From Cyclobacteriaceae bacterium (GTDB taxonomy: Bacteria > Bacteroidota > Bacteroidia > Cytophagales > Cyclobacteriaceae): a DNA stretch of 48,225 bases. Positions 26,206 to 34,816 of this stretch are shown here, in pieces. Position numbers and translations under genes: made by a program. Location of the stretch: contig JAKISE010000016.1 of assembly GCA_021648745.1 (NCBI GenBank), positions 1 to 48,225 on the forward strand, read 5' to 3'. The first letter of the stretch is position 1. Each line of letters starts with the position of its first letter. The notes under the pieces were generated by a model that saw only the letters and a list, made by a program, of their open reading frames with translations, did no database searches and was not told the DNA's origin.

Positions 26206-27114
26206 ATGAAATTAGACCTTAATACCATAAGAGAAAATACCCTTAGTATTGATTTTTTAGCTAAAAAATTAGTAGAAGGGTTTATTACTGGTTTACATAA
26301 ATCACCCTATCACGGATTTTCGGTTGAATTTGCCGAACATCGAAATTATAATGTAGGTGAAAGCACCCGTTATATAGATTGGAAAGTGTATGCAAAAACT
26401 GATAGACTTTTTACCAAAACATTTGAAGAAGAAACTAATCTGCGATGTCATATTTTAATTGATGTTTCCAATTCCATGTGGTACCCAAAAAATAAAATAA
26501 GCAAACTGTACTTTGGTGTTTATTCAGCAGCTGCACTTATATGGCTATTATTCAAGCAACGAGATGCTGTGTCGATAACTACGTTTAGCAGTAGTATTAA
26601 GGAACAAACGGCTGTTAAATCATCTATTAGCCATATTCAAAAATTATTTGGGTTATTAGATAATACACTAAAAAGCAAGCCAGATATAGACAGTACGAAT
26701 CTGGCAGAAGTTATCCATGAGATTTCCAACACCATTCATAAACGCTCGTTGGTAGTTATTTTTTCGGATATGATAAATACGTCAGATGACGAGAAAGAAT
26801 TTACCGAAGCATTAATGCACCTGAAGCATAATAAGCATGAAATAATCATTTTTCATATTAAGGATAAGAAAACGGAAGTGGACTTTGACTTTAAAGAAGT
26901 ACCTCATCTTTTTGTTGATTTAGAGTCAGGAGAGCGTGTTAAACTTCGCCCCTCAGAAATCAAGGATCAGTACAAAAAGCTTTCCAAAGCTAGAACTGAA
27001 AAGCTAAAAGTATTATGTGGTGAGCTCAAAATTGATTTGATAGAAGTGGATACAGCCGAAGATATAGATAGTGTATTGAATACATTCCTTATCAAGCGTA
27101 GCAAGATGAGATAA
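26206..27114 (+). CDS. DUF58 domain protein with von Willebrand A-like fold
   Basis: A 302-residue cytoplasmic protein. The DUF58 signature G-E-S-T-R-x-I-D-W-K (residues ~50-59) and FEEETNLRCHILIDVSNSMWY are clear. DVSNS is a DxSxS metal-ion site of vWA domains. DUF58 proteins usually sit next to MoxR AAA ATPases and Bat proteins involved in metal-enzyme maturation or stress; no such genes are nearby, so this one is isolated. It converges with the ferredoxin gene. Confidence 0.88.
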   Translation: MKLDLNTIRENTLSIDFLAKKLVEGFITGLHKSPYHGFSVEFAEHRNYNVGESTRYIDWKVYAKTDRLFTKTFEEETNLRCHILIDVSNSMWYPKNKISKLYFGVYSAAALIWLLFKQRDAVSITTFSSSIKEQTAVKSSISHIQKLFGLLDNTLKSKPDIDSTNLAEVIHEISNTIHKRSLVVIFSDMINTSDDEKEFTEALMHLKHNKHEIIIFHIKDKKTEVDFDFKEVPHLFVDLESGERVKLRPSEIKDQYKKLSKARTEKLKVLCGELKIDLIEVDTAEDIDSVLNTFLIKRSKMR

Positions 27115-27134
27115 TGCGCTCAATTAAGTCTCTA

Positions 27135-27446
27135 CTACTCGTGCAAAGCCTTTTTTCTAGCCAAAAGCACCTCTTCGGTTTCCTCTCTTTCTGGGTCGGG
27201 TAAGCAACAATCAACCGGGCAAACAGCTGCGCATTGGGGTTCATCATGAAACCCCTGACACTCCGTACATTTACTTGGAACAATAAAATAGAACTCCTCT
27301 GAAATGGCATCGTGCCTCTGTTCGTCTTTAAGGCTTGTACCCTCACTCATCGACCAATCTACATCGCTTTCGTAAATTGCATTATTAGGGCATTCTGGTT
27401 CGCATGCGCCACAATTAATGCAATCATCCGTTATTATAATAGCCAT
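27135..27446 (-). CDS. Alvin-type 2[4Fe-4S] ferredoxin
   Basis: A 103-residue electron carrier. Cluster I is held by C9, C12, C15 and C19 (CINCGACEPEC). The second motif is CTECQGFHDEPQCAAVCPVDC, i.e. CxxC-x8-CxxxC, the insertion characteristic of Allochromatium vinosum-type low-potential ferredoxins. About 30 residues between the two motifs and a charged C-terminal helix (EREETEEVLLARKKAL) are additional. The redox partner is not visible; the gene appears monocistronic. Confidence 0.93.
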   Translation of the reverse strand: MAIIITDDCINCGACEPECPNNAIYESDVDWSMSEGTSLKDEQRHDAISEEFYFIVPSKCTECQGFHDEPQCAAVCPVDCCLPDPEREETEEVLLARKKALHE

Positions 27447-27533
27447 AAGGTTGTTTAGTTATGCAATGTAAAAATAATAGGTTGGAACTTAGAAAGGATT
27501 ACCATTCTCCTCGAAAAAGCAAATCCTTAATCC

Positions 27534-29237
27534 TTAGGTCGAGCTCAGTTTTTTAGGCATAATAGTTTGCAATACCACAGCAATAACCACTACTAATAAA
27601 GCTCCTATTGGATTAAACCATAAGTAAGAAATACCGAGTGTATCAGACAAATAAAGCCAAATTATAACACCTTCGGATACAAATGTGGCAATAAAAACGG
27701 CATTAGATTTTACATATTTAACTCCAAAAGCTACAATAAAAATACCAAGAATTGGGCCATAAAAAACTGATCCTAATATATTAACCGCTTGTATCAAGTT
27801 ATCTAATTGAGAGGCAAACATGGCAAACATTAATGCCAAAACACCCCAAAGAGCGGTAAAGAGCCGTGTCATAAATAAGTAGTGAGAATCTGACCCTGTG
27901 CTATTCACCATTCGTTTATAAAAATCTATTACAGTAGTAGATGCAAGAGCATTTAGTTCTGAAGAAGTAGAACTCATGGCTGCAGAAAAAATCACCGCAA
28001 TGAGTAGTCCAATGAGCCCATGAGGCAAATGATTCATAACAAAAGTTATGAACACATAATCCGAATCTTTGGCATCTACATCTTCGTTTACTTGTTGCAT
28101 TAAACCAACTGTGTTTGCCTTAATAGCATCTTGCTTAGCATTAAGCTCATTAATGTCTTGTGAAAGTGCATCAGCCTTAATATTATCACCTGCTTTGTCA
28201 GCAATCACAAAGGCCTCTAGTTTGGCTCTTTTGGCCTCAAAAACAGCTTGGTGTTCCTTTTTAAGAACCGAATATTCTTGCTCGTATTTACTATTTTCTA
28301 GTTTATCTAGCTCTGTTTGATTAAAGAACATAGGTGGCATTGTAAACTGGTAAAAGATAAACACCAATACTCCTACCAATAAAATAGAAAACTGCATGGG
28401 TATTTTAAATACGCCATTAAACAAAAGGCCTAGCCTAATTTCTTTAATACTCTTACCCGATAAATACCGCTGTACTTGTGATTGATCTGTACCAAAATAG
28501 GCCAAAAACAAAAACAAGGCTGCAATCATACCTGACCAGATATTATATCGATTGTTCATATCAAATTCCCAATCAATCATATCCATCTTGCCCATTTTAC
28601 CTGCAACCGTTAGGGCCTCGTTTAATCCTACATTCTCAGGTAATTTGGTAAGGAGCACAATAAAGGCAACTGCCATACCACCCATAATTACAATCATCTG
28701 TTGTTTCTGAGTTTCGGCAACAGCCTTTGTACCACCAGAAACAGTGTAAATAATCACAACTATCCCAATTATCAATATGGTTATATTAATATCCCAATTA
28801 AGGATGGATGTAAGAATAATGGCTGGAGCATAGATGGTAATGCCTGCCGCCAAACCTCTTGAAATAAGAAACAAAAATGCAGTTAAGGCCCTAGATTTTA
28901 AATCAAAACGTTGCTCCAAAAATTCATAAGCAGTAAAAACCTTTAGTTTATAATACAAGGGAACCACCACCGCTGACAAAATGATCATGGCTAAAGGCAT
29001 ACCGAAGTAGAATTGCACAAAGCCCATTCCGTCTTGATATGCTTGTCCCGGAGTTGATAAAAAAGTAATAGCACTTGCTTGAGTTGCCATTACAGACAAT
29101 CCAATAGTGCCCCATTTCATAGAGTTATCACCAAGAAGATAGCTATTTAAATCTCGGCTCTTGCTCGTCTTCCAAATGCCATAAAGCACTATGCTAAGCA
29201 TAGTACCAAATAATACAATAAAATCTAAGCTGTTCAT
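27534..29237 (-). CDS. Sodium:solute symporter (SSS family)
   Basis: A 567-residue inner-membrane protein of the SSS family, with about 13 helices. Conserved parts are GLSVMATQASAITFLSTPGQAY (TM1 sodium-site region), TVSGGTKAVAETQ, YFGTDQSQVQRYLSGKS and IFSAAMSSTSSELNALAS. Between two helices, residues ~285-390, lies a long charged coiled-coil insertion (LDKLENSKYEQEYSVLKKEH..., DINELNAKQDAI) not found in simple family members. It abuts a 50-residue membrane ORF upstream without a gap, and then the PIG-L deacetylase. Substrate unknown; the neighbours suggest a deacetylated sugar or amine. Confidence 0.9.
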   Translation of the reverse strand: MNSLDFIVLFGTMLSIVLYGIWKTSKSRDLNSYLLGDNSMKWGTIGLSVMATQASAITFLSTPGQAYQDGMGFVQFYFGMPLAMIILSAVVVPLYYKLKVFTAYEFLEQRFDLKSRALTAFLFLISRGLAAGITIYAPAIILTSILNWDINITILIIGIVVIIYTVSGGTKAVAETQKQQMIVIMGGMAVAFIVLLTKLPENVGLNEALTVAGKMGKMDMIDWEFDMNNRYNIWSGMIAALFLFLAYFGTDQSQVQRYLSGKSIKEIRLGLLFNGVFKIPMQFSILLVGVLVFIFYQFTMPPMFFNQTELDKLENSKYEQEYSVLKKEHQAVFEAKRAKLEAFVIADKAGDNIKADALSQDINELNAKQDAIKANTVGLMQQVNEDVDAKDSDYVFITFVMNHLPHGLIGLLIAVIFSAAMSSTSSELNALASTTVIDFYKRMVNSTGSDSHYLFMTRLFTALWGVLALMFAMFASQLDNLIQAVNILGSVFYGPILGIFIVAFGVKYVKSNAVFIATFVSEGVIIWLYLSDTLGISYLWFNPIGALLVVVIAVVLQTIMPKKLSST

Positions 29238-29390
29238 TTAATAAGTAGAAGACAAAAATGAAAATAAAATAACTTCGGAAATGAAAATACCTGCTAAGGC
29301 ATAATAATATCTGTTCCAAGTGCCCAATATGGGTGCTCTAGTATACTCAGCGGTTGCTAAAAAATGGAATCGTTTATCGTTTTTGAACAT
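29238..29390 (-). CDS. 50-residue single-pass membrane protein, uncharacterised
   Basis: A short ORF starting ATG at 29390, inside the last codons of the PIG-L gene (17-nt overlap), and ending TAA immediately before the symporter ATG. The protein starts MFKNDKRFHFLATAEYTRAP, has a WNRYYY aromatic belt and one hydrophobic helix (ALAGIFISEVILFSFL). It exactly fills the space between two well-supported genes in the same direction, with coupled overlap upstream and zero gap downstream. That is strong positional support for translation. Possibly an accessory subunit of the symporter; no family is recognised. Confidence 0.68.
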   Translation of the reverse strand: MFKNDKRFHFLATAEYTRAPILGTWNRYYYALAGIFISEVILFSFLSSTY

Positions 29391-31878
29391 TCAAATTTGG
29401 ATTAGTACTTAATGATAAAATATTGGCAAGTAAACGGTAAGCTCCAGGCACTCCTGCCGGTAACTCACGAAAAAAACTTAATCCTGTATATACATAATAG
29501 CCCTTGCCGTGTTTAGCCACCAGCAAACTTCCATTATGTATCTTTTCTCCGGTATCTTTCATAGCCAGAGGTGCTTCATATTTTGAATCCCATGTTTTAG
29601 GAAAGTATAAGCCTCGTTCTTGCACCCAGCCGTCAAAATCGGTAGTAGTAATAACATTAGGGTAACTCAAAACCCCTGATTTTACTTTTTTAATAGTTAC
29701 CGCTGCGTTTTCTTCTGCTACTCTGCTACTTGCAGAGCCACCAGAAAAGGACAGTTGATAAGGGGCAAAATTATTCCAGTCTAACCGTCTTGTGGTGTTA
29801 TACTGGGTAATCATTACACCTCCTTCTTGCACATATTCGAGCAAAATGTCTTTTTTATTTACGAGGTAAGCCTGGGTATTAATAGCTCTTATACCTAGTA
29901 CTAATGCATCTAATGATTTCAGGTTTGTAGGGGTAATATCATCTTCTGACATTATCCAAACTTTTAACCCCATTTGCTCCAATGCTTTAGGCACCTCATC
30001 ACCAGCTCCCATAATATAGCCTACAGTTTTGGCTCCAACCATTATATCCAAGCTAACAGCTTTAGCACTTGCTTCAGGCAATAACACCTGATAAGGAATA
30101 TGATTATAAGCGATTGTTTGCATAGAGTGATGATAAGTTTCCTCCTCCACTTTCATCAATAAACCAATATCATTTACAGAAGACTCCTCACTTTCAGGAG
30201 TCACCTCAAACAATATTCTTTTGGTTTCTCCTTCTTTCAAGCTTTCAACTTTGATTTGTTCAGGCATAGACTTCCAGCCAGCGGGCAAGTTCAATGCTAC
30301 TTTTGAAGATTTGATTGGTTTATTAGCTTTTATGATTATGCCAATCTGGTGTGAATTACCATTCTTAAAAATCAACACAGGGTCATCAAAAGCACCAGTA
30401 ATTGGAGGTATAACATTCAGAGGTCTGTAGGACTCTCCTATCACCCTGTCCGTCCATTTATATTCTACTGGTATTTCATAGTTTAATTCAGTCTCTTTTA
30501 TTTTTATGGAAATAGAAACAAAATATGCTGCCTTATTCTCAGGTGTGCCTCGCAATAATTGATTTTCAACTGCGTACATACCAATAGTTGCCTGGCCATT
30601 GAGCCAATACGGACTAGAATATGGTTTAGTTTTAGAGGTTATAAAATCAATTTGACGTAGTTGCTTTTTGTTATTGGATAAAACAATTGGTTCATTATTT
30701 TCATAATCACCTTTAACATTAGTTCCATTAATAGTAATTGGTATCGCACTACGGTTTACTAACTCTAGTTTAATATGCAACGAATCACCAGGAACGACTA
30801 ATGGGCTATCTGCTGTAGCCTCCATAAAAAGCCCTGCACATTGCCTTATTAAATTATCAATTTCCTGCAGCTTTTTCGTCCTCCAAAACTCATCTTTAAC
30901 TTTGTTGATGTTAGTTCTCAACTCAAGTAATGCTGCCACCGAGTTGGAAGGATCTGAAGGATTATAGTTTTCAATAATTGCGCTAACCTCTTTGATCAAC
31001 TTAGCCTTTCCTACCCGACCCCACGACAAATCAATTCCTTCGAACAAATTTGATGTTACAGGTTCACCCATCACTGGTCTTAAATATTCAATTTCAGAAC
31101 CTCTACTGTGTGTTGAGCCAAAGCCTTGACTTTTATGTTGCGATCGGCTAGTTGCAGCCATTTCAGTATATGAAATGCCTAAATTTGAGCTGTAAGAACC
31201 AACATCTATTTTAATGGTGTTGGGTTGTTTTTCGATCTCTTTGTCCCACCAACGTCCAGAATTAATCATTAATCGGGTGGGTTGCCAAACGGATACTAAC
31301 TTCAACTGCTCAGGAAAGGCCTTCTTATCTCCAGCCAGTTTAAAGGCTTCTTTGGCTAAAATAGCAGAGCTCGCATGGTGTCCATGTCCAGCTCTTTTAT
31401 CAGGAGGGAAACGAGTAATAATTACATCGGGTCTAAAGGTTCGAATGGTCCATACCATATCGGAAAGCACCTTTTCTTTGTTCCAAATTTTAAGGGTTTC
31501 ATCGGCTGTTTTAGAATAGCCAAAATCGTTGGCTCTTGTAAAAAATTGCTGCCCACCATCAACTTTACGAGCAGCTAATAATTCCTGAGTTCTAATTACC
31601 CCTAATCCATCTCTTAGCTCAGGGCCTATTAAATTTTGACCTCCATCGCCTCTAGTAACTGCTAAATAGGCTGTATTAACCAATACTTCATTGCCAAAAT
31701 AAGCTATTAATCTAGTGTTTTCATCATCTGGATGGGCTGCAAGGTATAATACATTGCCAAGCACGTTCAGCTTTTCTAAATCTCTTAAAATCTGTGATGA
31801 GCTTTTTTGAACATACTGGGCCAACACATTTGAAGCTATAATTAACAGCCCAATAAATAGAAAAGCGGATTTTTTCAT
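29374..31878 (-). CDS. Exported PIG-L/LmbE-family deacetylase
   Basis: An 834-residue protein with a signal peptide (MKKSAFLFIGLLIIASNVLAQ). The PIG-L zinc site is AHPDDE (residues 48-53), followed by VTRGDGGQN, IITRFPPD and the distal His pair GHGHHASS (~165). Such domains remove N-acetyl groups from N-acetylglucosamine-type substrates. The remaining ~550 residues form beta-rich domains (LHIKLELVNRSAIPITING, VALNLPAGWKSMPEQI, NPNP-like Ig folds). A C-terminal flavodoxin/amidotransferase-like domain (ALVLGIRAINTQAYLVNKKDILLEYV) is also present. It is a large periplasmic deacetylase form common in Bacteroidota. Operon with the small membrane protein and symporter suggests release, deacetylation and uptake of an amino sugar conjugate, which is inference. 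Confidence 0.88.
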   Translation of the reverse strand: MKKSAFLFIGLLIIASNVLAQYVQKSSSQILRDLEKLNVLGNVLYLAAHPDDENTRLIAYFGNEVLVNTAYLAVTRGDGGQNLIGPELRDGLGVIRTQELLAARKVDGGQQFFTRANDFGYSKTADETLKIWNKEKVLSDMVWTIRTFRPDVIITRFPPDKRAGHGHHASSAILAKEAFKLAGDKKAFPEQLKLVSVWQPTRLMINSGRWWDKEIEKQPNTIKIDVGSYSSNLGISYTEMAATSRSQHKSQGFGSTHSRGSEIEYLRPVMGEPVTSNLFEGIDLSWGRVGKAKLIKEVSAIIENYNPSDPSNSVAALLELRTNINKVKDEFWRTKKLQEIDNLIRQCAGLFMEATADSPLVVPGDSLHIKLELVNRSAIPITINGTNVKGDYENNEPIVLSNNKKQLRQIDFITSKTKPYSSPYWLNGQATIGMYAVENQLLRGTPENKAAYFVSISIKIKETELNYEIPVEYKWTDRVIGESYRPLNVIPPITGAFDDPVLIFKNGNSHQIGIIIKANKPIKSSKVALNLPAGWKSMPEQIKVESLKEGETKRILFEVTPESEESSVNDIGLLMKVEEETYHHSMQTIAYNHIPYQVLLPEASAKAVSLDIMVGAKTVGYIMGAGDEVPKALEQMGLKVWIMSEDDITPTNLKSLDALVLGIRAINTQAYLVNKKDILLEYVQEGGVMITQYNTTRRLDWNNFAPYQLSFSGGSASSRVAEENAAVTIKKVKSGVLSYPNVITTTDFDGWVQERGLYFPKTWDSKYEAPLAMKDTGEKIHNGSLLVAKHGKGYYVYTGLSFFRELPAGVPGAYRLLANILSLSTNPNLNVQKR

Positions 31879-32120
31879 AACAATTATAATGCTAAACGAT
31901 GTTTAAACGATTACAGCTTGCAATTATAGATGATTGGTTGCTTAATATTGATAGAGTGGATTAGGATTATATAAGCGGTAAAAAAGTAATCTACTTTGGC
32001 AGAATATACTATTTCTCAAAGCCCTGTGTTGGGCGGGTTGGCCACACAAGAGACTCTGAAGACATAGAATTCTATCATTTTACAGCACTATAGTTTATTA
32101 TTATGCTATAATTTTAACTT

Positions 32121-32549
32121 ATGATAAATACCATACACGCTCCACAAGTATATGTAAAACACACAGGTAACGACAAAGGGCGTGGTGTCTATGCTGGAAG
32201 AGGTTACAAGAAAGGAGAAATAGTAGAAGAATGCCCTATAATTGTATTATACAAGCCATTTGAACAACTGGATCCAAGTTTACAAACTATCATATTTAAC
32301 TGGGGAAGCTTAACGAAAACTGAACCATCTAATGCCTTGGTGTTGGGCTATGGAGCTATTTATAACCATGCCAACCCAGCCAATATGTTGTATAAAGGAG
32401 TTTTAGAAAACCATTCGATTCAATATATTGCAGCTAAGGATGTTAAAAAAGATGAAGAGTTAACCGTAAATTATAATGATGCAAACGGCCAACCATATTG
32501 TGATAAAGACACTTGGTTTGAGTTCCATAATATTAAACGCCTTGATTAA
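32121..32549 (+). CDS. Small SET-domain protein-lysine methyltransferase
   Basis: A 142-residue stand-alone SET domain. Diagnostic motifs are KGRGVYAGRGYKKGE (N-terminal SET motif), GYGAIYNHANPANM (motif III, N-H plus downstream N for SAM binding) and DEELTVNYND (motif IV with catalytic Tyr). There is no pre-SET, no post-SET cysteine cluster and no targeting domain. Small SET proteins of this type occur sporadically in Bacteroidota; the substrate is unknown. It stands alone, divergent from the PIG-L gene. Confidence 0.88.
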   Translation: MINTIHAPQVYVKHTGNDKGRGVYAGRGYKKGEIVEECPIIVLYKPFEQLDPSLQTIIFNWGSLTKTEPSNALVLGYGAIYNHANPANMLYKGVLENHSIQYIAAKDVKKDEELTVNYNDANGQPYCDKDTWFEFHNIKRLD

Positions 32550-32558
32550 CACTCTTAT

Positions 32559-32691
32559 CTCTCAAGGTTCTCTTTGAGAGGCTCAGGCTGAGCTAATACG
32601 ATCATCCTGAATTTATTTCAGGATCTAAGCACATGGTATTTTAGATTCTGAATACCCTGCCTAAATGCGGGTAGGAATTTAGAATGACTAG
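32559..32691. repeat. Cluster of hairpins in the gap after the SET gene
   Basis: CTCTCAA (32559-32565) pairs with TTGAGAG (32574-32580). ATCCTGAA (32604-32611) pairs with TTCAGGAT (32617-32624). ATTCTGAA (32645-32652) pairs nearly with TTTAGAAT (32678-32685), enclosing TACCC/GGGTA. The CATCCTGAATTTATTTCAGGAT form is a common dispersed palindrome in Bacteroidota and a degenerate relative lies at 36527-36588. In the rest of the gap to 32940 I see no gene. Confidence 0.55.
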
Positions 32692-32940
32692 CCAATAGTC
32701 TCTTCACTACACTCATCAGAATCCTCCTAAAAAGGAGAGAATTTGATTGGGTATTTCGTGAGGACACAAACCATGGATTTTGATTATACATTGCACAGCG
32801 AAATGGCTAATATCGTATTGATCAGAGCCTTCTTAGAGTGACTCTGATAGGTTTTTAAATTATAAATACTAAAATAGCAACGCTTTTTTATTACCCATAA
32901 AACCTGTTGCATCGTAAATTATCTTTACACAGCAACTATT

Positions 32941-33648
32941 TTAAGTTTTTATCAATGTTCTAAAATAAGATGGAAAACTAGCTGTAAACGTCATTATTTC
33001 TTTTGTATATGGGTGTTTTATACTTAAGGTCTCTGCATGAAGCGCAAGTCGTTTAGCATTTTTATCTGACCGTCCGTACATCTTATCTCCCACAATTGGG
33101 TAGCCCTTTTCTGCAAGATGAACTCTAATTTGATTCTTTTTTCCCGTAAAAAGGTTTATTTCTAAAAGGCTCAAATCATTAGACTCTTTTATTACCTTAA
33201 AACCTGTTTTTGCAAAGGCTCCCTTTTCTGTATCATTTGTTGCATACATTCTATGTGCCTTATTCTCAATTAAGTAAGAGGTAATTTCTCCTTCTTTTTC
33301 CTTTAAAATCCCATGAACGACTGCAACATATTGTTTCGTAAAACTTTGCCAGTTTTCTTGCAGAAATCGTTTTGCTTTTTCAGATTTAGCAAATACCAAA
33401 ACACCTGAGGTTTCCCTATCCAACCTGTGTACGATAAACACAGCACTCTTAGATTTGTAATTTCCTTTTTTAACGTAATTATTTAGCAAGTAAAAGGCCG
33501 TTTTTTCTTTTTCTCGATAAGTGCTTATTGTTAAAAGCCCGGCAGCTTTATCAACTACAATTATGTCGTGGTCTTCAAATAAAATTGAAAGTCCGTAAGG
33601 CTCATGTTTTTTAGAAGGTCTTTTAAAAGGCTTTCGATTATCTGTCAT
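32941..33648 (-). CDS. RluA-family pseudouridine synthase
   Basis: A 235-residue enzyme. The catalytic motif HRLDRETSGVLVFAKS (Asp of RLDRETSG, residues ~93-108) is the RluA/RsuA superfamily signature. ILFEDHDIIVVDKAAGLLTIST at the N-terminus and GKKNQIRVHLAEKGYPIVGDKMYG at the C-terminus complete the fold. No S4 RNA-binding domain precedes it, so it belongs to the short RluA-like group acting on rRNA or tRNA uridines. The gene lies 11 bp after the DUF4287 gene, probably cotranscribed. Confidence 0.93.
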   Translation of the reverse strand: MTDNRKPFKRPSKKHEPYGLSILFEDHDIIVVDKAAGLLTISTYREKEKTAFYLLNNYVKKGNYKSKSAVFIVHRLDRETSGVLVFAKSEKAKRFLQENWQSFTKQYVAVVHGILKEKEGEITSYLIENKAHRMYATNDTEKGAFAKTGFKVIKESNDLSLLEINLFTGKKNQIRVHLAEKGYPIVGDKMYGRSDKNAKRLALHAETLSIKHPYTKEIMTFTASFPSYFRTLIKT

Positions 33649-33659
33649 TTTAATATTCC

Positions 33660-34205
33660 TTAGGTCGAACTCAGGTTATAAGCTTCTTTTAAATAGGCAA
33701 TTACCTCCTCATCTACTTGATCTAGTTCCGTAATTTGAACACGGTGGGTACACATCGATCCAAATGGACCTGAGGTTTCTAACCTACCTGAGGCTTCGCG
33801 ACCTTTAATTTTTATACCTAAGTCGATTCTAGTTTTTGTAGAAGGTTGAATAAGTGCAAATTGCTTTTTAGTTTTAAGACTTACACTTGTTTTTTTAGGA
33901 GCAATTTCTACGTCCTCACCAAATGCTTTAACAATTCTAATTAGTTTTTCATAAATGGGAATGAGCGTTTCTTTGCCTCTATACTGATTTGTAATTAGGT
34001 CGTCTGCTGTCATATTCTCTTCCTTCGAAAGCGTAATAATTGTATTAGCAAACCCGTGAGTTACGTTATGTGCTGTTTTCAAATACTTTACCCCATCTGA
34101 GTGTTTAGCAAATAATTTTTCGTTAAGAATAATTTTCCATTCTTCCAACGACTTTCCCGTTTTTTCAGGCATATTATCAATCATAGTTTGCAAAGCCTTG
34201 TCCAT
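33660..34205 (-). CDS. DUF4287/DUF5655 protein of unknown function
   Basis: A 181-residue protein. The N-terminal DUF4287 part reads MIDNMPEKTGKSLEEWKIIL with LKTAHNVTHGFANTI (about residues 8-65). The C-terminal DUF5655 part contains ALIQPSTKTRIDLGIKIKG and a C-terminal helix DQVDEEVIAYLKEAY. The arrangement of these two domains is frequent in bacteria, and no biochemical function is established that I know. No catalytic motif is evident. It is likely cotranscribed with the downstream pseudouridine synthase. Confidence 0.85.
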   Translation of the reverse strand: MDKALQTMIDNMPEKTGKSLEEWKIILNEKLFAKHSDGVKYLKTAHNVTHGFANTIITLSKEENMTADDLITNQYRGKETLIPIYEKLIRIVKAFGEDVEIAPKKTSVSLKTKKQFALIQPSTKTRIDLGIKIKGREASGRLETSGPFGSMCTHRVQITELDQVDEEVIAYLKEAYNLSST

Positions 34206-34385
34206 AATTTTAGTGTTTCACTTTAGTTAAACATCTTTCATTTGCGTATTTATGAATTAACATCTAAAGCTAATTATAAAATTGACTTAGGAAGAATTTT
34301 TCATGTCAAGGTTTTATTCCGTTTCTTAATACTCGCTTCCGAATTTGGATTAGAATTAAATGTAGTTTCCTATGAATTCTCTGAG

Positions 34386-34558
34386 TTAAACCCGAATTAT
34401 GCGATAGGGTTCGTGATGAGGCTTTAAGTCACAATAAATCAGGCAGTTTGGATTCGAAAGCATAGCACCGCTATGGTGAGAACACAAACAAAGCAAAGCG
34501 ACTGATTTGAAGTGAGTTAAAGGCCTAATAGAAATTCTATTGCATATTTCGGGTTAAA
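34386..34558 (+). repeat. 173-bp palindromic repeat, copy B
   Basis: Ends TTAAACCCG...ATGCGATAG and CTATTGCAT...CGGGTTAAA are inverted repeats. The core AAGCATAGCACCGCTATGGT is identical to the other copies. Between 34206 and 34385 I see no gene; on the other side, the right arm overlaps and supplies the end of the phospholipase D remnant. Full-length alignment to copies at 23209-23381 (reverse) and 39041-39214 is evident by eye. Confidence 0.88.
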
Positions 34559-34714
34559 TTCTTCTTCCATGCAAGCTAAAACTTCCTTAGCCAGTTTTTC
34601 TGAATGAGCAATGGCAATACATTCTGTATTCAGATTCTCACTTCTTGAGTTGAGGTTAAAGGTGCCAAACACTGCAATTTTAACCCTATCTCGATAGCTA
34701 TCCGGAACAAACAA
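34517..34714 (-). pseudogene. 3' remnant of a phospholipase D-family gene
   Basis: The reading frame encodes KIAVFGTFNLNSRSENLNTE followed by CIAIAHSEKLAKEVLACMEEEFNP. This is the end of the second HKD half of PLD-superfamily phospholipase/cardiolipin-synthase-like proteins (G-x-F-N-L-x-x-R-S-x-x-L-N-T-E). The HxKxxxxD part and everything before it are missing, a stop codon lies just upstream, and the only start would be TTG. The last 14 or so codons and the stop are supplied by the inverted-repeat end of the palindromic element. The piece is therefore a decayed fragment ending in a repeat. About 100 bp between it and asnB hold no gene. Confidence 0.75.
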
Positions 34715-34816
34715 ACCCTATACTTCTTTGTGAAACTTACTGTCTTTGTGCCTTTGTGGCTAAAATGGGTAACTACAATACCTGAATGGTTACGGATAAT
34801 CATAGCTCTTTACTAA

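Noticed and set aside
34242..34427. 61-residue ORF left of the palindromic repeat
   Set aside because: No family resemblance; its C-terminus comes from the repeat arm, so it appears to be a chance reading frame.
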